DNA from: an uncultured Clostridiaceae bacterium
GTDB taxonomy: Bacteria > Bacillota > Clostridia > TANB77 > CAG-508
DNA: 64,000 nucleotides
Direction: 5' to 3'
Assembly: GCA_946998225.1 (NCBI GenBank)
Contig: CAMPYH010000001.1
Coordinates: 372,001 to 436,000 of the forward strand
Position numbers and translations under genes: made by a program
Shown: positions 1-10,117 of the stretch, piece by piece
Layout of the letters: the number at the start of each line of letters is the position of its first letter
Position numbering within the stretch: the stretch's first letter is position 1
The notes under the pieces: model-generated
Seen by the model: the letters and a program-made list of their open reading frames with translations, nothing else
Databases searched by the model: none
What the model was told of the DNA's origin: nothing

Positions 1-219
1 AATAGTGCAAGAGGAAATAAAGGCGGATATTTTCTAACTGAAACTATAATGAGATTTACAGTAAAAGAAATTTATTTACTTTTAAAAGATAAAAATATCT
101 GTGCAGAAAAAAGTATGAGTTTTAATAAGATTCATAATATATTTAAAGAAGAATATATGAAATATGAAAACAATTTAGAAAAAAGATTAGGTGAAATAAA
201 GCTTAAAGATCTTAAATAA
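1..219 (+). CDS. C-terminal end of an unrecognised protein (partial)
   Basis: The frame is open from base 1 and ends with TAA at 217-219, giving the last 72 residues of a protein that begins before the window. The visible tail is charged and probably helical (GGYFLTETIMRF, then a KKR-rich stretch), with no membrane segment and no motif I recognise. A hairpin terminator follows at 248-279, so this gene closes the preceding transcription unit. Codon use matches the neighbours. I cannot assign a function. Confidence 0.6.
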   Translation, partial: NSARGNKGGYFLTETIMRFTVKEIYLLLKDKNICAEKSMSFNKIHNIFKEEYMKYENNLEKRLGEIKLKDLK

Positions 220-247
220 ATATATTTAGATATAAAAAAATTAATAT

Positions 248-279
248 AAAGGGATATGTTTTTACATATTCCTTTTTTA
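248..279 (+). terminator. Rho-independent terminator after the partial gene
   Basis: An inverted repeat of the type AAGGGATATGT / ACATATTCCTT with a T-rich loop is followed by a run of T. It separates the upstream gene from the promoter of the first adhesin. Confidence 0.65.
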
Positions 280-303
280 GTTAACATAAAAATATAAAAA
301 ATT

Positions 304-332
304 TTGTAATATACCACATTTTATGCTATAAT
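304..332 (+). promoter_or_regulatory. Sigma-A-type promoter of the first adhesin gene
   Basis: TTGTAA at 304-309 and TATAAT at 327-332 are separated by exactly 17 bases, and the -10 box is preceded by a TG (TGCTATAAT). The coding start at 383 lies about 50 bases downstream. Confidence 0.6.
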
Positions 333-382
333 TATTTTGAATTTGAAAAAATAGTTAACATAAATACTTGAAAGGAGTAATT

Positions 383-3300
383 ATGAATATAAAATTAAGA
401 AATAAATTTAGAGATATGAAAAAAATTATAGCATCTCTTATGATTCTGATGTTAATAATTCCACAACTTACAGTTTTTGCACAAATAAATGATAAAGCAA
501 GATTTAGAACTGTAAGCTATAAAGGTGGAAAAGAAAGAACAGGAATTGTAAAAGATTCTAATACATATGATAAAAATACTTATGTAAGTTATAGACTTAA
601 AAAGTATGATATGCAAAGAGAAATAAGAACTAGACAAATAGAAAATATATATAATGCTTCAAGCACAGTATATTGTCTAGACTTTAATGAACAATTCCCT
701 CCAAAAAATGGCGTAGAATACATATCAAGAGGTGAATGGAATACATACAATGTAGGTAAAATAGGACTACAAAGAGTTGAAAAAGATGCTTTAAGAAAAG
801 CTAAACTTTCATGGCTTTTTAATAATATGTATTTACCAAAAGAAGGAAACAAAGAAATTAAAAGAGAATTAGCAGATAAAGTTTTCGGTGGTAATATTGA
901 AGTATTTAAATATTTAACAGACTCAGATATTGAATTTATAAACCAATGGGCAGTTTGGTATTTTACAAACAATGAACATTTTAAAGAAGGATTTTCTTTA
1001 AAAACTTTAGGACTTGAACTTAAAGAAAATTTAATTAACCAAAACCCAGTTTCTATAAATGAAAGAAAAGCATATATGATGAAATTATTCAATTATTATA
1101 TAGCTAATGCATCTGTAGAAAAAGTAGAAAAACCAGAAGTAAAAGCTCCAAAAGAAGCAGTACTTACTTCAAATGGTTTAGACATTAAATATTTTAATGT
1201 AAAATTTGATAGCAAAAATAATAAAGCACAAATATTATCTATAGACTTAAAAGATAATAAAGGACAAGTAATTCCAAGAGAAAACTATAAAATATTAGAT
1301 AAAAATGAAAATGTTTTAAGTGGAAATATAATAGATAATTTAAATAAAGACTTAATTATAAGAATAAACAAAAATGTAGAAAACATAAAAGAAGTTAATC
1401 TAGATTTAAAATATATGATTAAGAAAACAACTAATGAGGTATATAAAGTTAACTCAAATGATTTAAATGAAGTTAAAAAATACCAACCAGTAATACAAAT
1501 AAAAAATGAATATAAATATGAAAAAATTGAAAGCAAAGTAATAATAAAACAAGATGAAAAAGAAAAAAATCTAGACTTAGCACTTAGAAAAAGTATAGTT
1601 AAAGTAAATAACAAAGACATTTTAGGAAGAGTACCTGCAGGAAAAGAACAAATACAAACAAAAAATCTAAAAAATCATTTAAATCCTAATGGTAAAGATT
1701 TAACAGCTAAATACTTACATGCTAAAAACCCTATAGAAGTAAAACCTGGAGATGTAGTTAAATATAGAATATCTGTATTTAATGAAGGTGAAGTTGATGC
1801 AAAAGTATTTGAAGTAAGAGATAGACTTCCAAAAGGTTTAAAATATATTGAAACACCAAATAATACTAAATACAAATGGAATTTAGACAAAAATGGTGAA
1901 ATATATACAGCACTTCCAGCTAATGAAGTAATTAATAAAATGACTATAAAAAATGGAAACAAAGTAATGTATAGTTTAGACTTATTTGTAGAGTTAAAAG
2001 TTTTAGAAGATGTAAAAGATGGAGACATACTTACAAATATAGCATATATATCAAAAGATAGCGGAAAAGATAGAGACTCAAAAGCAGGACTTTTAAATAT
2101 ATCTGAAGAAGAATTAAGAAACTATACAGGTAAAAATAATAAAAAAGATTTATCTGATCCAAACTATTTCTATAAAGGAATGGAAGATGATGATGACTTT
2201 GAAAAATTAATAGTTAAAAAAGATCCAGATATAGTTGAAGACAAAAAAGAATTTGACTTAGCACTTAAAAAATATATTAGTAAAGTAATATCTAAAGAAG
2301 GTGTTAGAAACTTTAAAGATATAACAGTAGATACAAAAGCACTTTTAGATAATAAGAAAAATGCAGTATACACAAAATCTAAAGATAAAGTGTATGTAAA
2401 CATAAATGATACAGTTATATATAAAATAAGAGTATATAATGAAGGTAATATCAACGGTATCTTAGAAGAAATAACAGATACATTACCAGATGGTACTAAA
2501 TATATAGAACATGAAGTAAATAAAAAATACGGATGGACTGTAGAAAATAAAAACGGAAAAGAAGTAATTAAAACAAACTATTTAAAAGATAAAGTTTTAA
2601 ATAAATTCAACAAAGAAACAGGAAAAATAAACTTCTTTGAACTTGAAATTGCAGTTAAAGTAGTATCAGACAAATATGAAAAAATGCTAAATATTGCAGA
2701 AATAACAAAAGCATTAGATGAAAATAAAAAACAAATAGAAGATAGAGATTCTACTCCAGGTAATGGATTACTTGGTGAAGACGATATAGATACAGAAGTA
2801 ATATATATAAAACAAAAACCAGATGAAGAAATCAAAAAAGAAGCAGATATTGCTTTAAGAAAATATATTGTTTCAGTAAATGATAAAAAATATAATAGAG
2901 AACCAAGAATAAATGTAAAACCACTTGTTCAAGGTAAAAATACAGCTGTTTACGAACATGATAAAACACCAGTAAATGTTAAAGCAAAAGATTTAGTAAG
3001 ATATAAATTAGCAGTATATAATGAAGGTGAAGTGGATACATATGTTTCAGAAATTATAGATAATATTCCAGAAGGATTAGAATATGTTGTACAAAATAAT
3101 ATAAACGAAAAATTCGGATGGATAATGTTAGATAGAAATGGAAATGAAACAAGAAATCCAGAAAAAGCAGTAAAAGTAATGACAAAATATTTATCTAAAG
3201 AAGAAGATAGAGTTTTAGGTAAAAATAATTTAATAAAAGCATTTAACAAAGAAAATACATATGTAGACTTTAAAGAAGTTGAAATAGTATTTAGAGTTAA

Positions 3301-4702
3301 AGACTTTAAAGATGAAAATATAAATACTACAAATATAGCAGAAGTAAATAAAATTACAGATAAAGACGGAAATGTTTTAAAAGATAGAGACTCTGTTCCA
3401 GGTAATGGAAAATTTGGTGAAGATGATTTAGATAAAGAAGAGTTAAAAGTAGAACTTCAAAACTTTGACCTTAAATTATTAAAATTTGCATCAAATATAA
3501 ATGGAGAAGAAATTTTAAATGCTGAACCAAAAGTATATTTAAAAAATCTATTAAATGGAAAAAAATCTACAGCAGATTATACAAAATCTGGAAATATACA
3601 AGAAGTAGCAAAAGGTGATGTAGTTAAATATACATTAAGAGTATATAACGAAGGTAATAGAGACGGATATGCAGCAGAAATAGTAGACCTAATTCCTTCA
3701 GGATTAAGATTTTTACCAAACCATAATATAAACAAATATTACGAATGGGTAATGCTAGATGAAAATGGAAATGAAACAAAAGACACATTAAAAGCTGTAA
3801 AAATAATGACAAAATACTTAGGTAAAGATGAAAACATATTAAGAGCTTTAGACAAAGAAAATGAAAAAATAGACTTTAAAGATGTTGAAGTAGTATTCAT
3901 TGTAGCGGCAGATAAACAAGAAAATGGAAATCTTTTAAATATAGCAGAAATAAATAAAAATCTTGATGAAAATAAAAAAGAAATAAAAGATAGAGATTCA
4001 GTACCAGGAAATAAAAATCCTAATGAAGATGATCAAGATAGTGAAAATCTAAAATTAGTAATTTTTGACCTAGCACTTACAAAAAGAATTTCAGAAATTA
4101 CAAAAACATTTGAAAGAAAAAATCCAGTAACACATGTAACAAAACAAACAGGTGAAGAAAAACAAAAAAGAGTAGAAATTGTACAAGTAAATACATGGGA
4201 TAAAACTAAAGATGTATTTGTAAAATATGTAATTAGAGTTAAAAACCAAGGAAATATAAATGGATATGCTAAAGAAGTAAGAGATTACTTACCAGAAGGA
4301 CTAATATTTGAACAAAGCATGAACCCAGATTGGACTTTAGTAGACAGAAAAACAATTTCAACAACTAAACTTGCAAATGAAGAAATAAAACCAGGTGAAT
4401 TTAAAGAAGTTTCAGTAGTTCTAAGATGGGATTACAACTGGGAAGATGGTAGAGTTAAAACAAACTGGGCTGAAATCCATAAAGACTCTAATAACTTTAG
4501 AGATACAGAAGATAGAGATTCAACACCAGGAAATAAAAAGATTGGTGAAGATGATATGGATTATGCAAAAGTACAAATAATACCAGCAACAGGTGCAAAA
4601 GAAACATATATAAGATTAGCTCTAGTAGCATTAACAATTATAGGTTTAGGAGTTTTAGCTACAAAGAAATTAGTTTTAGATAAAAAATACATTAATATGT
4701 AA
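383..4702 (+). CDS. Thioester-domain surface adhesin with DUF11-like stalk repeats and IPATG anchor
   Basis: Large secreted, wall-anchored protein (about 1439 aa). A signal peptide lies at roughly residues 10-35. The first ~200 residues look like a thioester domain (TED): Cys98 in VYCLD and Gln188 in NQWAVW are the pair that forms the internal Cys-Gln thioester, used by Gram-positive TED adhesins for covalent attachment to host protein. About five stalk repeats of ~200 aa follow. Each opens with an FDLAL(R/K)K-like strand and closes with NIAEI...DRDS.PGN..GEDD, which resembles DUF11/isopeptide-type stalk domains. The C-terminus has IPATG, a hydrophobic segment and a KK-rich tail, a variant sortase signal. 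ATG 383 is preferred over TTG 368 because AAAGGAG sits just before it. The host ligand is unknown. Confidence 0.8.
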   Translation: MNIKLRNKFRDMKKIIASLMILMLIIPQLTVFAQINDKARFRTVSYKGGKERTGIVKDSNTYDKNTYVSYRLKKYDMQREIRTRQIENIYNASSTVYCLDFNEQFPPKNGVEYISRGEWNTYNVGKIGLQRVEKDALRKAKLSWLFNNMYLPKEGNKEIKRELADKVFGGNIEVFKYLTDSDIEFINQWAVWYFTNNEHFKEGFSLKTLGLELKENLINQNPVSINERKAYMMKLFNYYIANASVEKVEKPEVKAPKEAVLTSNGLDIKYFNVKFDSKNNKAQILSIDLKDNKGQVIPRENYKILDKNENVLSGNIIDNLNKDLIIRINKNVENIKEVNLDLKYMIKKTTNEVYKVNSNDLNEVKKYQPVIQIKNEYKYEKIESKVIIKQDEKEKNLDLALRKSIVKVNNKDILGRVPAGKEQIQTKNLKNHLNPNGKDLTAKYLHAKNPIEVKPGDVVKYRISVFNEGEVDAKVFEVRDRLPKGLKYIETPNNTKYKWNLDKNGEIYTALPANEVINKMTIKNGNKVMYSLDLFVELKVLEDVKDGDILTNIAYISKDSGKDRDSKAGLLNISEEELRNYTGKNNKKDLSDPNYFYKGMEDDDDFEKLIVKKDPDIVEDKKEFDLALKKYISKVISKEGVRNFKDITVDTKALLDNKKNAVYTKSKDKVYVNINDTVIYKIRVYNEGNINGILEEITDTLPDGTKYIEHEVNKKYGWTVENKNGKEVIKTNYLKDKVLNKFNKETGKINFFELEIAVKVVSDKYEKMLNIAEITKALDENKKQIEDRDSTPGNGLLGEDDIDTEVIYIKQKPDEEIKKEADIALRKYIVSVNDKKYNREPRINVKPLVQGKNTAVYEHDKTPVNVKAKDLVRYKLAVYNEGEVDTYVSEIIDNIPEGLEYVVQNNINEKFGWIMLDRNGNETRNPEKAVKVMTKYLSKEEDRVLGKNNLIKAFNKENTYVDFKEVEIVFRVKDFKDENINTTNIAEVNKITDKDGNVLKDRDSVPGNGKFGEDDLDKEELKVELQNFDLKLLKFASNINGEEILNAEPKVYLKNLLNGKKSTADYTKSGNIQEVAKGDVVKYTLRVYNEGNRDGYAAEIVDLIPSGLRFLPNHNINKYYEWVMLDENGNETKDTLKAVKIMTKYLGKDENILRALDKENEKIDFKDVEVVFIVAADKQENGNLLNIAEINKNLDENKKEIKDRDSVPGNKNPNEDDQDSENLKLVIFDLALTKRISEITKTFERKNPVTHVTKQTGEEKQKRVEIVQVNTWDKTKDVFVKYVIRVKNQGNINGYAKEVRDYLPEGLIFEQSMNPDWTLVDRKTISTTKLANEEIKPGEFKEVSVVLRWDYNWEDGRVKTNWAEIHKDSNNFRDTEDRDSTPGNKKIGEDDMDYAKVQIIPATGAKETYIRLALVALTIIGLGVLATKKLVLDKKYINM

Positions 4703-4752
4703 ATTAATAGAACTATAAAAGTAACTAAAAAACATATAAATATAAAATAGAT

Positions 4753-4780
4753 AAAGAAGAAGCGTAAGCTTCTTCTTTTA
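4753..4780 (+). terminator. Rho-independent terminator of the first adhesin gene
   Basis: The stem AAAGAAGAAGC / GCTTCTTCTTT has a GTAA loop and a short T tail, 50 bases after the stop codon. Confidence 0.8.
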
Positions 4781-5033
4781 CTTTGGCAGAAAATAAAAAA
4801 CAAGATGAAATAAAAAAATAAAATAAAAAATAACATAATAAATAATATAATAAATAAATGTAATATTAAACAAAATTAAATAATAAATTAAGTAGTAAAT
4901 TAAATAGAAATTAAATAATATATTTTGTTTCAAAAGTATTAATAATTAACAGAAAATGATTAATTTAATTGAAGTTATTGCAATAAATTTTTAAAATTAA
5001 TATAGGAAAAAATGTAATAAAAAAGGACATATT
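4781..5033. other. AT-rich intergenic spacer without a gene
   Basis: Together with the terminator this is a gene-free gap of 331 bases. It is almost entirely A/T with many TAAATAAT-like runs. No ORF, RNA gene or clear repeat is visible. It presumably holds the promoter of the second adhesin, but no -35/-10 pair is convincing. AAAAAGGAC lies just before ATG 5034. Confidence 0.5.
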
Positions 5034-8000
5034 ATGTATAAAGGAAAAAGAGGTAAAAATATAAAAGATAGTACTAGAACATTTTCATATATAATGTTTG
5101 TAGTATTTTTAATGTCTTTTATATTAATATCTGTGAATAAAAAAGAGCTTATTGCAAAAACGGGATATACACATCCTCAAACAATGAGATTTAAAACAAC
5201 AGATTATGAACCTGGCGATGGTTCAGGATTAAACAAGGTAAGTGGTGGAAGATTTGGTAAAACCTTTCATTCATATAGAATTAATAAAAAGAAGAGTAAG
5301 AGTAGTGAAATTATAGCAATAAGAAAAATTAAAAATACTGAAGGTGAAGAAAAAGCTGTTTATTGTATAGATAGAACTACAGAATTTCCTGGATCAACTC
5401 CTTTAAAATATATGTATAATGGAACTTTAGAAGGAAATGAACTTGTTATACCTCAATATAAAGAAGAAGGTGGAAGTTTAAAAATTGTAAATCACAGAAT
5501 AACTGGTGATCAATTAGGACAATTAAGATGGCTTGTTGACCAATTTTATTTAAGAGAACCAAAAGGTAAATCCCAAGAGGCTAAAATAGCAATAAAGAAA
5601 AATTTATATGAAGGTGCGGCAAAATGGGAGTTAGAAAAAAATGGCGGTCAACCAACGTATAATGAAATAAAAGAACGTTCAAAAGTTTTTTATAATTTAA
5701 TGAACGACTCAGACCTTGAAAGTTTACAACAATGGGTATTATGGGAAATAGCAAATAAAAACATAGATAGTTCGGAGTATAATGACTATGATGGTGGAAG
5801 ATTATTTTATACTATTACACAACCAGCGATGCCACTGAATGAAAACCAATATGCCAGAGCTAGAATAGCTGTATATAATTATTTATTAGAAACAGCAAAA
5901 ACAAAAAATGCTTCATATAAAAATCAATTAACAGATAAGGAAAAAGAAGAACAAGAAAAGAAATTATTACAAGGTGTAATAAAATCTGAACAAGTAACTA
6001 AAGATATATCTGGATTAGATACAATAGGAATCATAAATTACGGATATAGAATGGAAATACCAGGTGCTTCTGGAAATAAATCTTCTGTAACAAGTCTTAA
6101 ACTTTATGATTCAATGAGTAAGGAAATAAATGCAAGTGAGTATAAAGTTGGATTATATAGTGGCGAAAAACCTACAAAGAGAGATATAGAAATAGCTAAA
6201 CAATTAAATATGGATCTTCAAGATGCCGTAGGTGAAGGTAATTTCTTTATATATTTCCCAGATGGTTCAAAATACTTTGGTAAAAATGAAAAATTTATAC
6301 TAAAAGCAAAATTTAGAGAAGTAATTACATATCCATATGTATACTTACCAGATAGAGAAAGTGCAAAACAAGAAGGAAGAATAACTCAAGCGGTAGTAAT
6401 GCTAGATAGAGAAGAAACAGAAAAGGAAAAGACTCTTTCTGTAGATGTTCCAAAGGGATATGACCTAGCACTTAGAAAAAGTATAATTAAAGTTAGAAAT
6501 CCTTTAACAGATGAAGTTAAAGAATATAAAGAAAGAATACCAAAAGTAGATTCAAGTAATTTGAAATCAACAAGTAGAGGTGCTAAAGAAGAAGAACAAA
6601 CAGCAAAATATATGCACCCAAAAGATCCAGTGTTAGTTGAACATGGAGATATAATAACTTATGAATTTAATATATATAATGAAAATGAATTAGATAAACA
6701 ATTAAATCAAATTAAAGATATTCTTCCAAAGGGACTTAAAATGGTTCCAATTGAAAAAAGTAATATAAATAAAAAATATGGTTGGAGTGAAGATGCAAGC
6801 GGAAGAATACTTACAGCTAATTTACCTGAAGCAGTATTATTAAAAGGTACTACACCAGAAGGAAGTGGTAGTAGGATTAATGGACAATACAAAATATATC
6901 TAGAATTATATGTAGAAGATACAGCTGTTCCAGATAAAATATATACAAATATTGCAGAAATAACTAAAGATACACCAAAAGATGATAGAGACTCAGAAAC
7001 AGAAAATTATTTTGATGCATATTTCAAAAAACTAAATGAAGATAAGCTTGAAAAATATAAAGGAAATGATAATAACAAAGAAGATCTTAAAGATGGAAAT
7101 TACTTCTATAAAGGTCAAGAAGATGATGATGATTTTGAAAAGGTAAAAGTAATACTTAAAGATTCAGATCTTGCTTTAAAGAAATTTGTAAATAGAGTAA
7201 ATGATGAAATTTTAAAACCATCAAGAGAACCAATAGTGGATGTTACACCACTTAAAAATGGAAAATTTGATGCAAAATATACTCAAAAAGATCCAAAAGA
7301 AAACAAAGTAAGAGTTAAAAATGGCGACTTAGTAGAATATATCATAAGAGTATATAACGAAGGTGAAATAGATGCGTATGCAGCAGAAATTTCAGATATA
7401 ATTCCAGAAGGAACAGAGTTTATAGAAAACAATGAAACAAATATATATTATGGATGGGAAAAAGATAAAAACAATCCAAATATAATTAAAACAAAATACT
7501 TAGAAAAAACAGATAATGCTAAAAATTTAATAAAAGCATTTAATAAAGGAAAAGCAGATTTAGATTATAGAGACATAAAAGTTGTAGTAAGAGTTATTAA
7601 TGCAAGTAATCCTGACAAATTAATAAATATAGCAGAAATTACAAAACAAACAGATAAAACTGGAAAACCAAGAAAAGATAGAGACTCAGTACCAGGAAAC
7701 AAAGACCCTAAAGAAGATGATCAAGATTATGAACATTTAAAGGGACAAATATTTGATTTAGCTCTTAGAAAATTTATTGTACAAATAGATAAAAAAGATG
7801 TAAAACCATCAAGAGAACCAGTGGTAGATACAAAACCACTTATTGATGAAACAAATACAACAGCAATATACGCGCATCCAAAAAATCCATTAGAGGTAGA
7901 AAATAAAAGTATAGTTAGATACAAAATAAGAGTATACAACGAAGGAGATATTGATGGATATGCTAAAGAGATAACAGATAATCTTCCTGAAGGATTAGAT

Positions 8001-9290
8001 TTCATTAAAGACAGTGAAATAAATAAAAAATATGGCTGGGTTCAAGATAAAGATAATCCAAAAGTAATTAGAACAGATTATTTATCTAAAGGGCAAGAAG
8101 AAAAATTTAAAAGAGATAATCTTTTAAAAGCATTTGATCCAAAAACAAATAAACTAGATTATAGAGATCTTGAAATAGAATGTATTGTTAATTTAGTAGA
8201 AAAGAAAGTTTCTGTTATTGAAGGAAAGAAATTAAACCTATTATTTGGATCTGAAATAGAAGAAATATCTGAAGGTAATTTAAAATATAGAGTTATTGAA
8301 AAAGAAGAGACAAAAGAAAATAAAGAAGAAGAAAAAGACGAAAAAGAAACTAAAGAAATATCAATAACTCCAATAGAAAAAAATAAAAAAGAAAATATAA
8401 TTAAAGAGAAAAATAAAGAATTACAAAAAGATAAATTAGATAAAAAAGAAAATATTAAATCTATAGATAAATCTGAATTAAAAATAGTTAATGCAGAAGA
8501 AGGAAATAAACTTAGAAATATTGCAGAAATATCTAAAGATGAAGATGAATTTGGAAATGAAATTGAAGATAGAGATTCTGATCCTAGTAGAAAAACATAT
8601 AAAAACAAAAAAGAAGGAAACTGGGAAGATGATGAAGATTTTGAAAAATTAAAATTAACAGAACCTAAAAAATTCGACTTAGCTTTAATAAAATTAATTA
8701 CATCATATGAAATTAATCAAAATGGAAAAGTTAAAACAATAGATACAAAACACACAAGAGCAACAAATCACCCAGAACCAGTAGTTAAAATAGATTTAAA
8801 TCAAGATATGGTAAATAGATCAACAATTAAATTTATTTATACTATTGAAATAGAAAACCAAGGTAATATAGACGGATATGCAACAGAAATATCAGATTAT
8901 ATACCAAAAGGATTACTATTCTTTAAAGAAGATAATCCTAACTGGGATTTAAAAGATGGAAAAATAGTAACAAGAGCTCTTGAAGGAAAGAGATTAAAAC
9001 CAGGCGAAAGAGCACAAGTAAAAATTGCTCTAAGATGGGATACAAAAGAAAAATTCTTTGGACAAATGACAAACGTAGCAGAAATATCTGAAGATAAAAA
9101 TGATTATGGAATAAAAGATATAGATTCTACTCCAAATAATAAAAAGCCTGGAGAAGATGACATAGATGATGCAACAGTACTTTTATCTATTAGAACAGGT
9201 GGAGCATTCACATATTTTAAAATAGGAATGGTAACACTTGGAATAATTGGAGGAGCAGTAGCTGTAATTAAGAAACGTGTTATGAATTAA
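5034..9290 (+). CDS. Second thioester-domain surface adhesin with DUF11-like repeats
   Basis: Paralogue of the preceding adhesin (1418 aa) with the same plan. A signal/TM segment lies near residues 15-40. The TED-like head has Cys111 (VYCID) and Gln233 (QQWVLW), the expected thioester pair. About four stalk repeats follow, starting with (F/Y)DLALRK- or DLALKK-type strands and ending with DRDS and acidic EDD motifs. The tail has SIRTGG, a hydrophobic segment and KKRVMN; the sorting motif is more degenerate than in the first copy, so anchoring is less certain. The third repeat is interrupted by a Lys/Glu-rich insertion of ~100 aa (about 8196-8505). The tandem arrangement suggests two related host-binding adhesins. 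It has its own terminator at 9361. Confidence 0.78.
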   Translation: MYKGKRGKNIKDSTRTFSYIMFVVFLMSFILISVNKKELIAKTGYTHPQTMRFKTTDYEPGDGSGLNKVSGGRFGKTFHSYRINKKKSKSSEIIAIRKIKNTEGEEKAVYCIDRTTEFPGSTPLKYMYNGTLEGNELVIPQYKEEGGSLKIVNHRITGDQLGQLRWLVDQFYLREPKGKSQEAKIAIKKNLYEGAAKWELEKNGGQPTYNEIKERSKVFYNLMNDSDLESLQQWVLWEIANKNIDSSEYNDYDGGRLFYTITQPAMPLNENQYARARIAVYNYLLETAKTKNASYKNQLTDKEKEEQEKKLLQGVIKSEQVTKDISGLDTIGIINYGYRMEIPGASGNKSSVTSLKLYDSMSKEINASEYKVGLYSGEKPTKRDIEIAKQLNMDLQDAVGEGNFFIYFPDGSKYFGKNEKFILKAKFREVITYPYVYLPDRESAKQEGRITQAVVMLDREETEKEKTLSVDVPKGYDLALRKSIIKVRNPLTDEVKEYKERIPKVDSSNLKSTSRGAKEEEQTAKYMHPKDPVLVEHGDIITYEFNIYNENELDKQLNQIKDILPKGLKMVPIEKSNINKKYGWSEDASGRILTANLPEAVLLKGTTPEGSGSRINGQYKIYLELYVEDTAVPDKIYTNIAEITKDTPKDDRDSETENYFDAYFKKLNEDKLEKYKGNDNNKEDLKDGNYFYKGQEDDDDFEKVKVILKDSDLALKKFVNRVNDEILKPSREPIVDVTPLKNGKFDAKYTQKDPKENKVRVKNGDLVEYIIRVYNEGEIDAYAAEISDIIPEGTEFIENNETNIYYGWEKDKNNPNIIKTKYLEKTDNAKNLIKAFNKGKADLDYRDIKVVVRVINASNPDKLINIAEITKQTDKTGKPRKDRDSVPGNKDPKEDDQDYEHLKGQIFDLALRKFIVQIDKKDVKPSREPVVDTKPLIDETNTTAIYAHPKNPLEVENKSIVRYKIRVYNEGDIDGYAKEITDNLPEGLDFIKDSEINKKYGWVQDKDNPKVIRTDYLSKGQEEKFKRDNLLKAFDPKTNKLDYRDLEIECIVNLVEKKVSVIEGKKLNLLFGSEIEEISEGNLKYRVIEKEETKENKEEEKDEKETKEISITPIEKNKKENIIKEKNKELQKDKLDKKENIKSIDKSELKIVNAEEGNKLRNIAEISKDEDEFGNEIEDRDSDPSRKTYKNKKEGNWEDDEDFEKLKLTEPKKFDLALIKLITSYEINQNGKVKTIDTKHTRATNHPEPVVKIDLNQDMVNRSTIKFIYTIEIENQGNIDGYATEISDYIPKGLLFFKEDNPNWDLKDGKIVTRALEGKRLKPGERAQVKIALRWDTKEKFFGQMTNVAEISEDKNDYGIKDIDSTPNNKKPGEDDIDDATVLLSIRTGGAFTYFKIGMVTLGIIGGAVAVIKKRVMN

Positions 9291-9360
9291 TTTTAGTTAA
9301 GAAAATAAAAGTAAAGTAAAATAAAAGACCAAAATTAGAAAACAAAAAAATGAAAAAAAT

Positions 9361-9390
9361 AAAAACAAGATGAAAATCATCTTGTTTTTA
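9361..9390 (+). terminator. Rho-independent terminator of the second adhesin gene
   Basis: The stem AAAACAAGATGA / TCATCTTGTTTT has a 3-base loop and runs into TTTTTA. Confidence 0.85.
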
Positions 9391-9496
9391 TATGTAATGT
9401 TAATGTAACAATTTTATAAAGTTGTTTTTAAAATAGCTTATTAATTGCATATATATCTGTATACTTAATAGGTAATACAATTAAAAAGGAGAAAAT

Positions 9497-10105
9497 ATGA
9501 ATATTAGAAAAGAAAAACAAGAAGTTAGAATAGAAAAAAGAGAAAAAGAGAATAAAAAAATAGTGTTACTAGCACTACTATTATTACTATTTTCAATATC
9601 TATGGGTGGAATTTATGGATATTGGGTAGGAAGCGTAGATAATCCTACAAAAAAAGATGTAAATGAAGGAACAGAACTTACTATTGGTGAAGCAAACCAT
9701 GTAACAACTACATTAGAAGTAAGTGGTGCACTTCAATCACAAGGTAAAAAATTAGTACCAGCTAACAAAGCTTTATTAAGTGTTGGTGGAGCAGAAAAAA
9801 ATGTTGAATTTTATGAAACAACATATGATGTAGCTTGGAAAGATACAACTAATACAGTTGCACCAGGTGATCAAATAACACGTAAACTTAAAGTTACTAA
9901 AGCAGAAGGTAAAATAGGAGGAGCTGCAAATTCATTATTAAATGTTGAAGTTACTCCAACAACAACAGACATAACTGCAAATGGAGATGTTGTAAAAGTA
10001 AAAGTAAAAGTTACTTTAACAGAACCAAATAATAAAGCTGAATATGATGCGGTTATAAACAAACCTATAACAGTAGATTTAACTTTTGCTGTAGAAGAAA
10101 ACTAA
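9497..10105 (+). CDS. TasA/camelysin-like secreted fibre subunit with SipW-type signal
   Basis: 202 aa. The N-terminus is very basic (RKEKQEVRIEKREKENKK), then comes a hydrophobic segment ending GGIYGYWVGSV, the layout of SipW-dependent signal peptides (the aromatic YW after the core is typical of TasA/camelysin precursors). The mature part is Thr/Val-rich beta-strand sequence with no Cys, as expected for a fibre subunit. A SipW-type peptidase starts 13 bases downstream, so the pair probably forms a substrate-peptidase operon. AAAAGGAG precedes ATG 9497. Family membership is inferred from signal and context, not from strong motif identity. Confidence 0.65.
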   Translation: MNIRKEKQEVRIEKREKENKKIVLLALLLLLFSISMGGIYGYWVGSVDNPTKKDVNEGTELTIGEANHVTTTLEVSGALQSQGKKLVPANKALLSVGGAEKNVEFYETTYDVAWKDTTNTVAPGDQITRKLKVTKAEGKIGGAANSLLNVEVTPTTTDITANGDVVKVKVKVTLTEPNNKAEYDAVINKPITVDLTFAVEEN

Positions 10106-10117
10106 TTTAGGGAAGAT

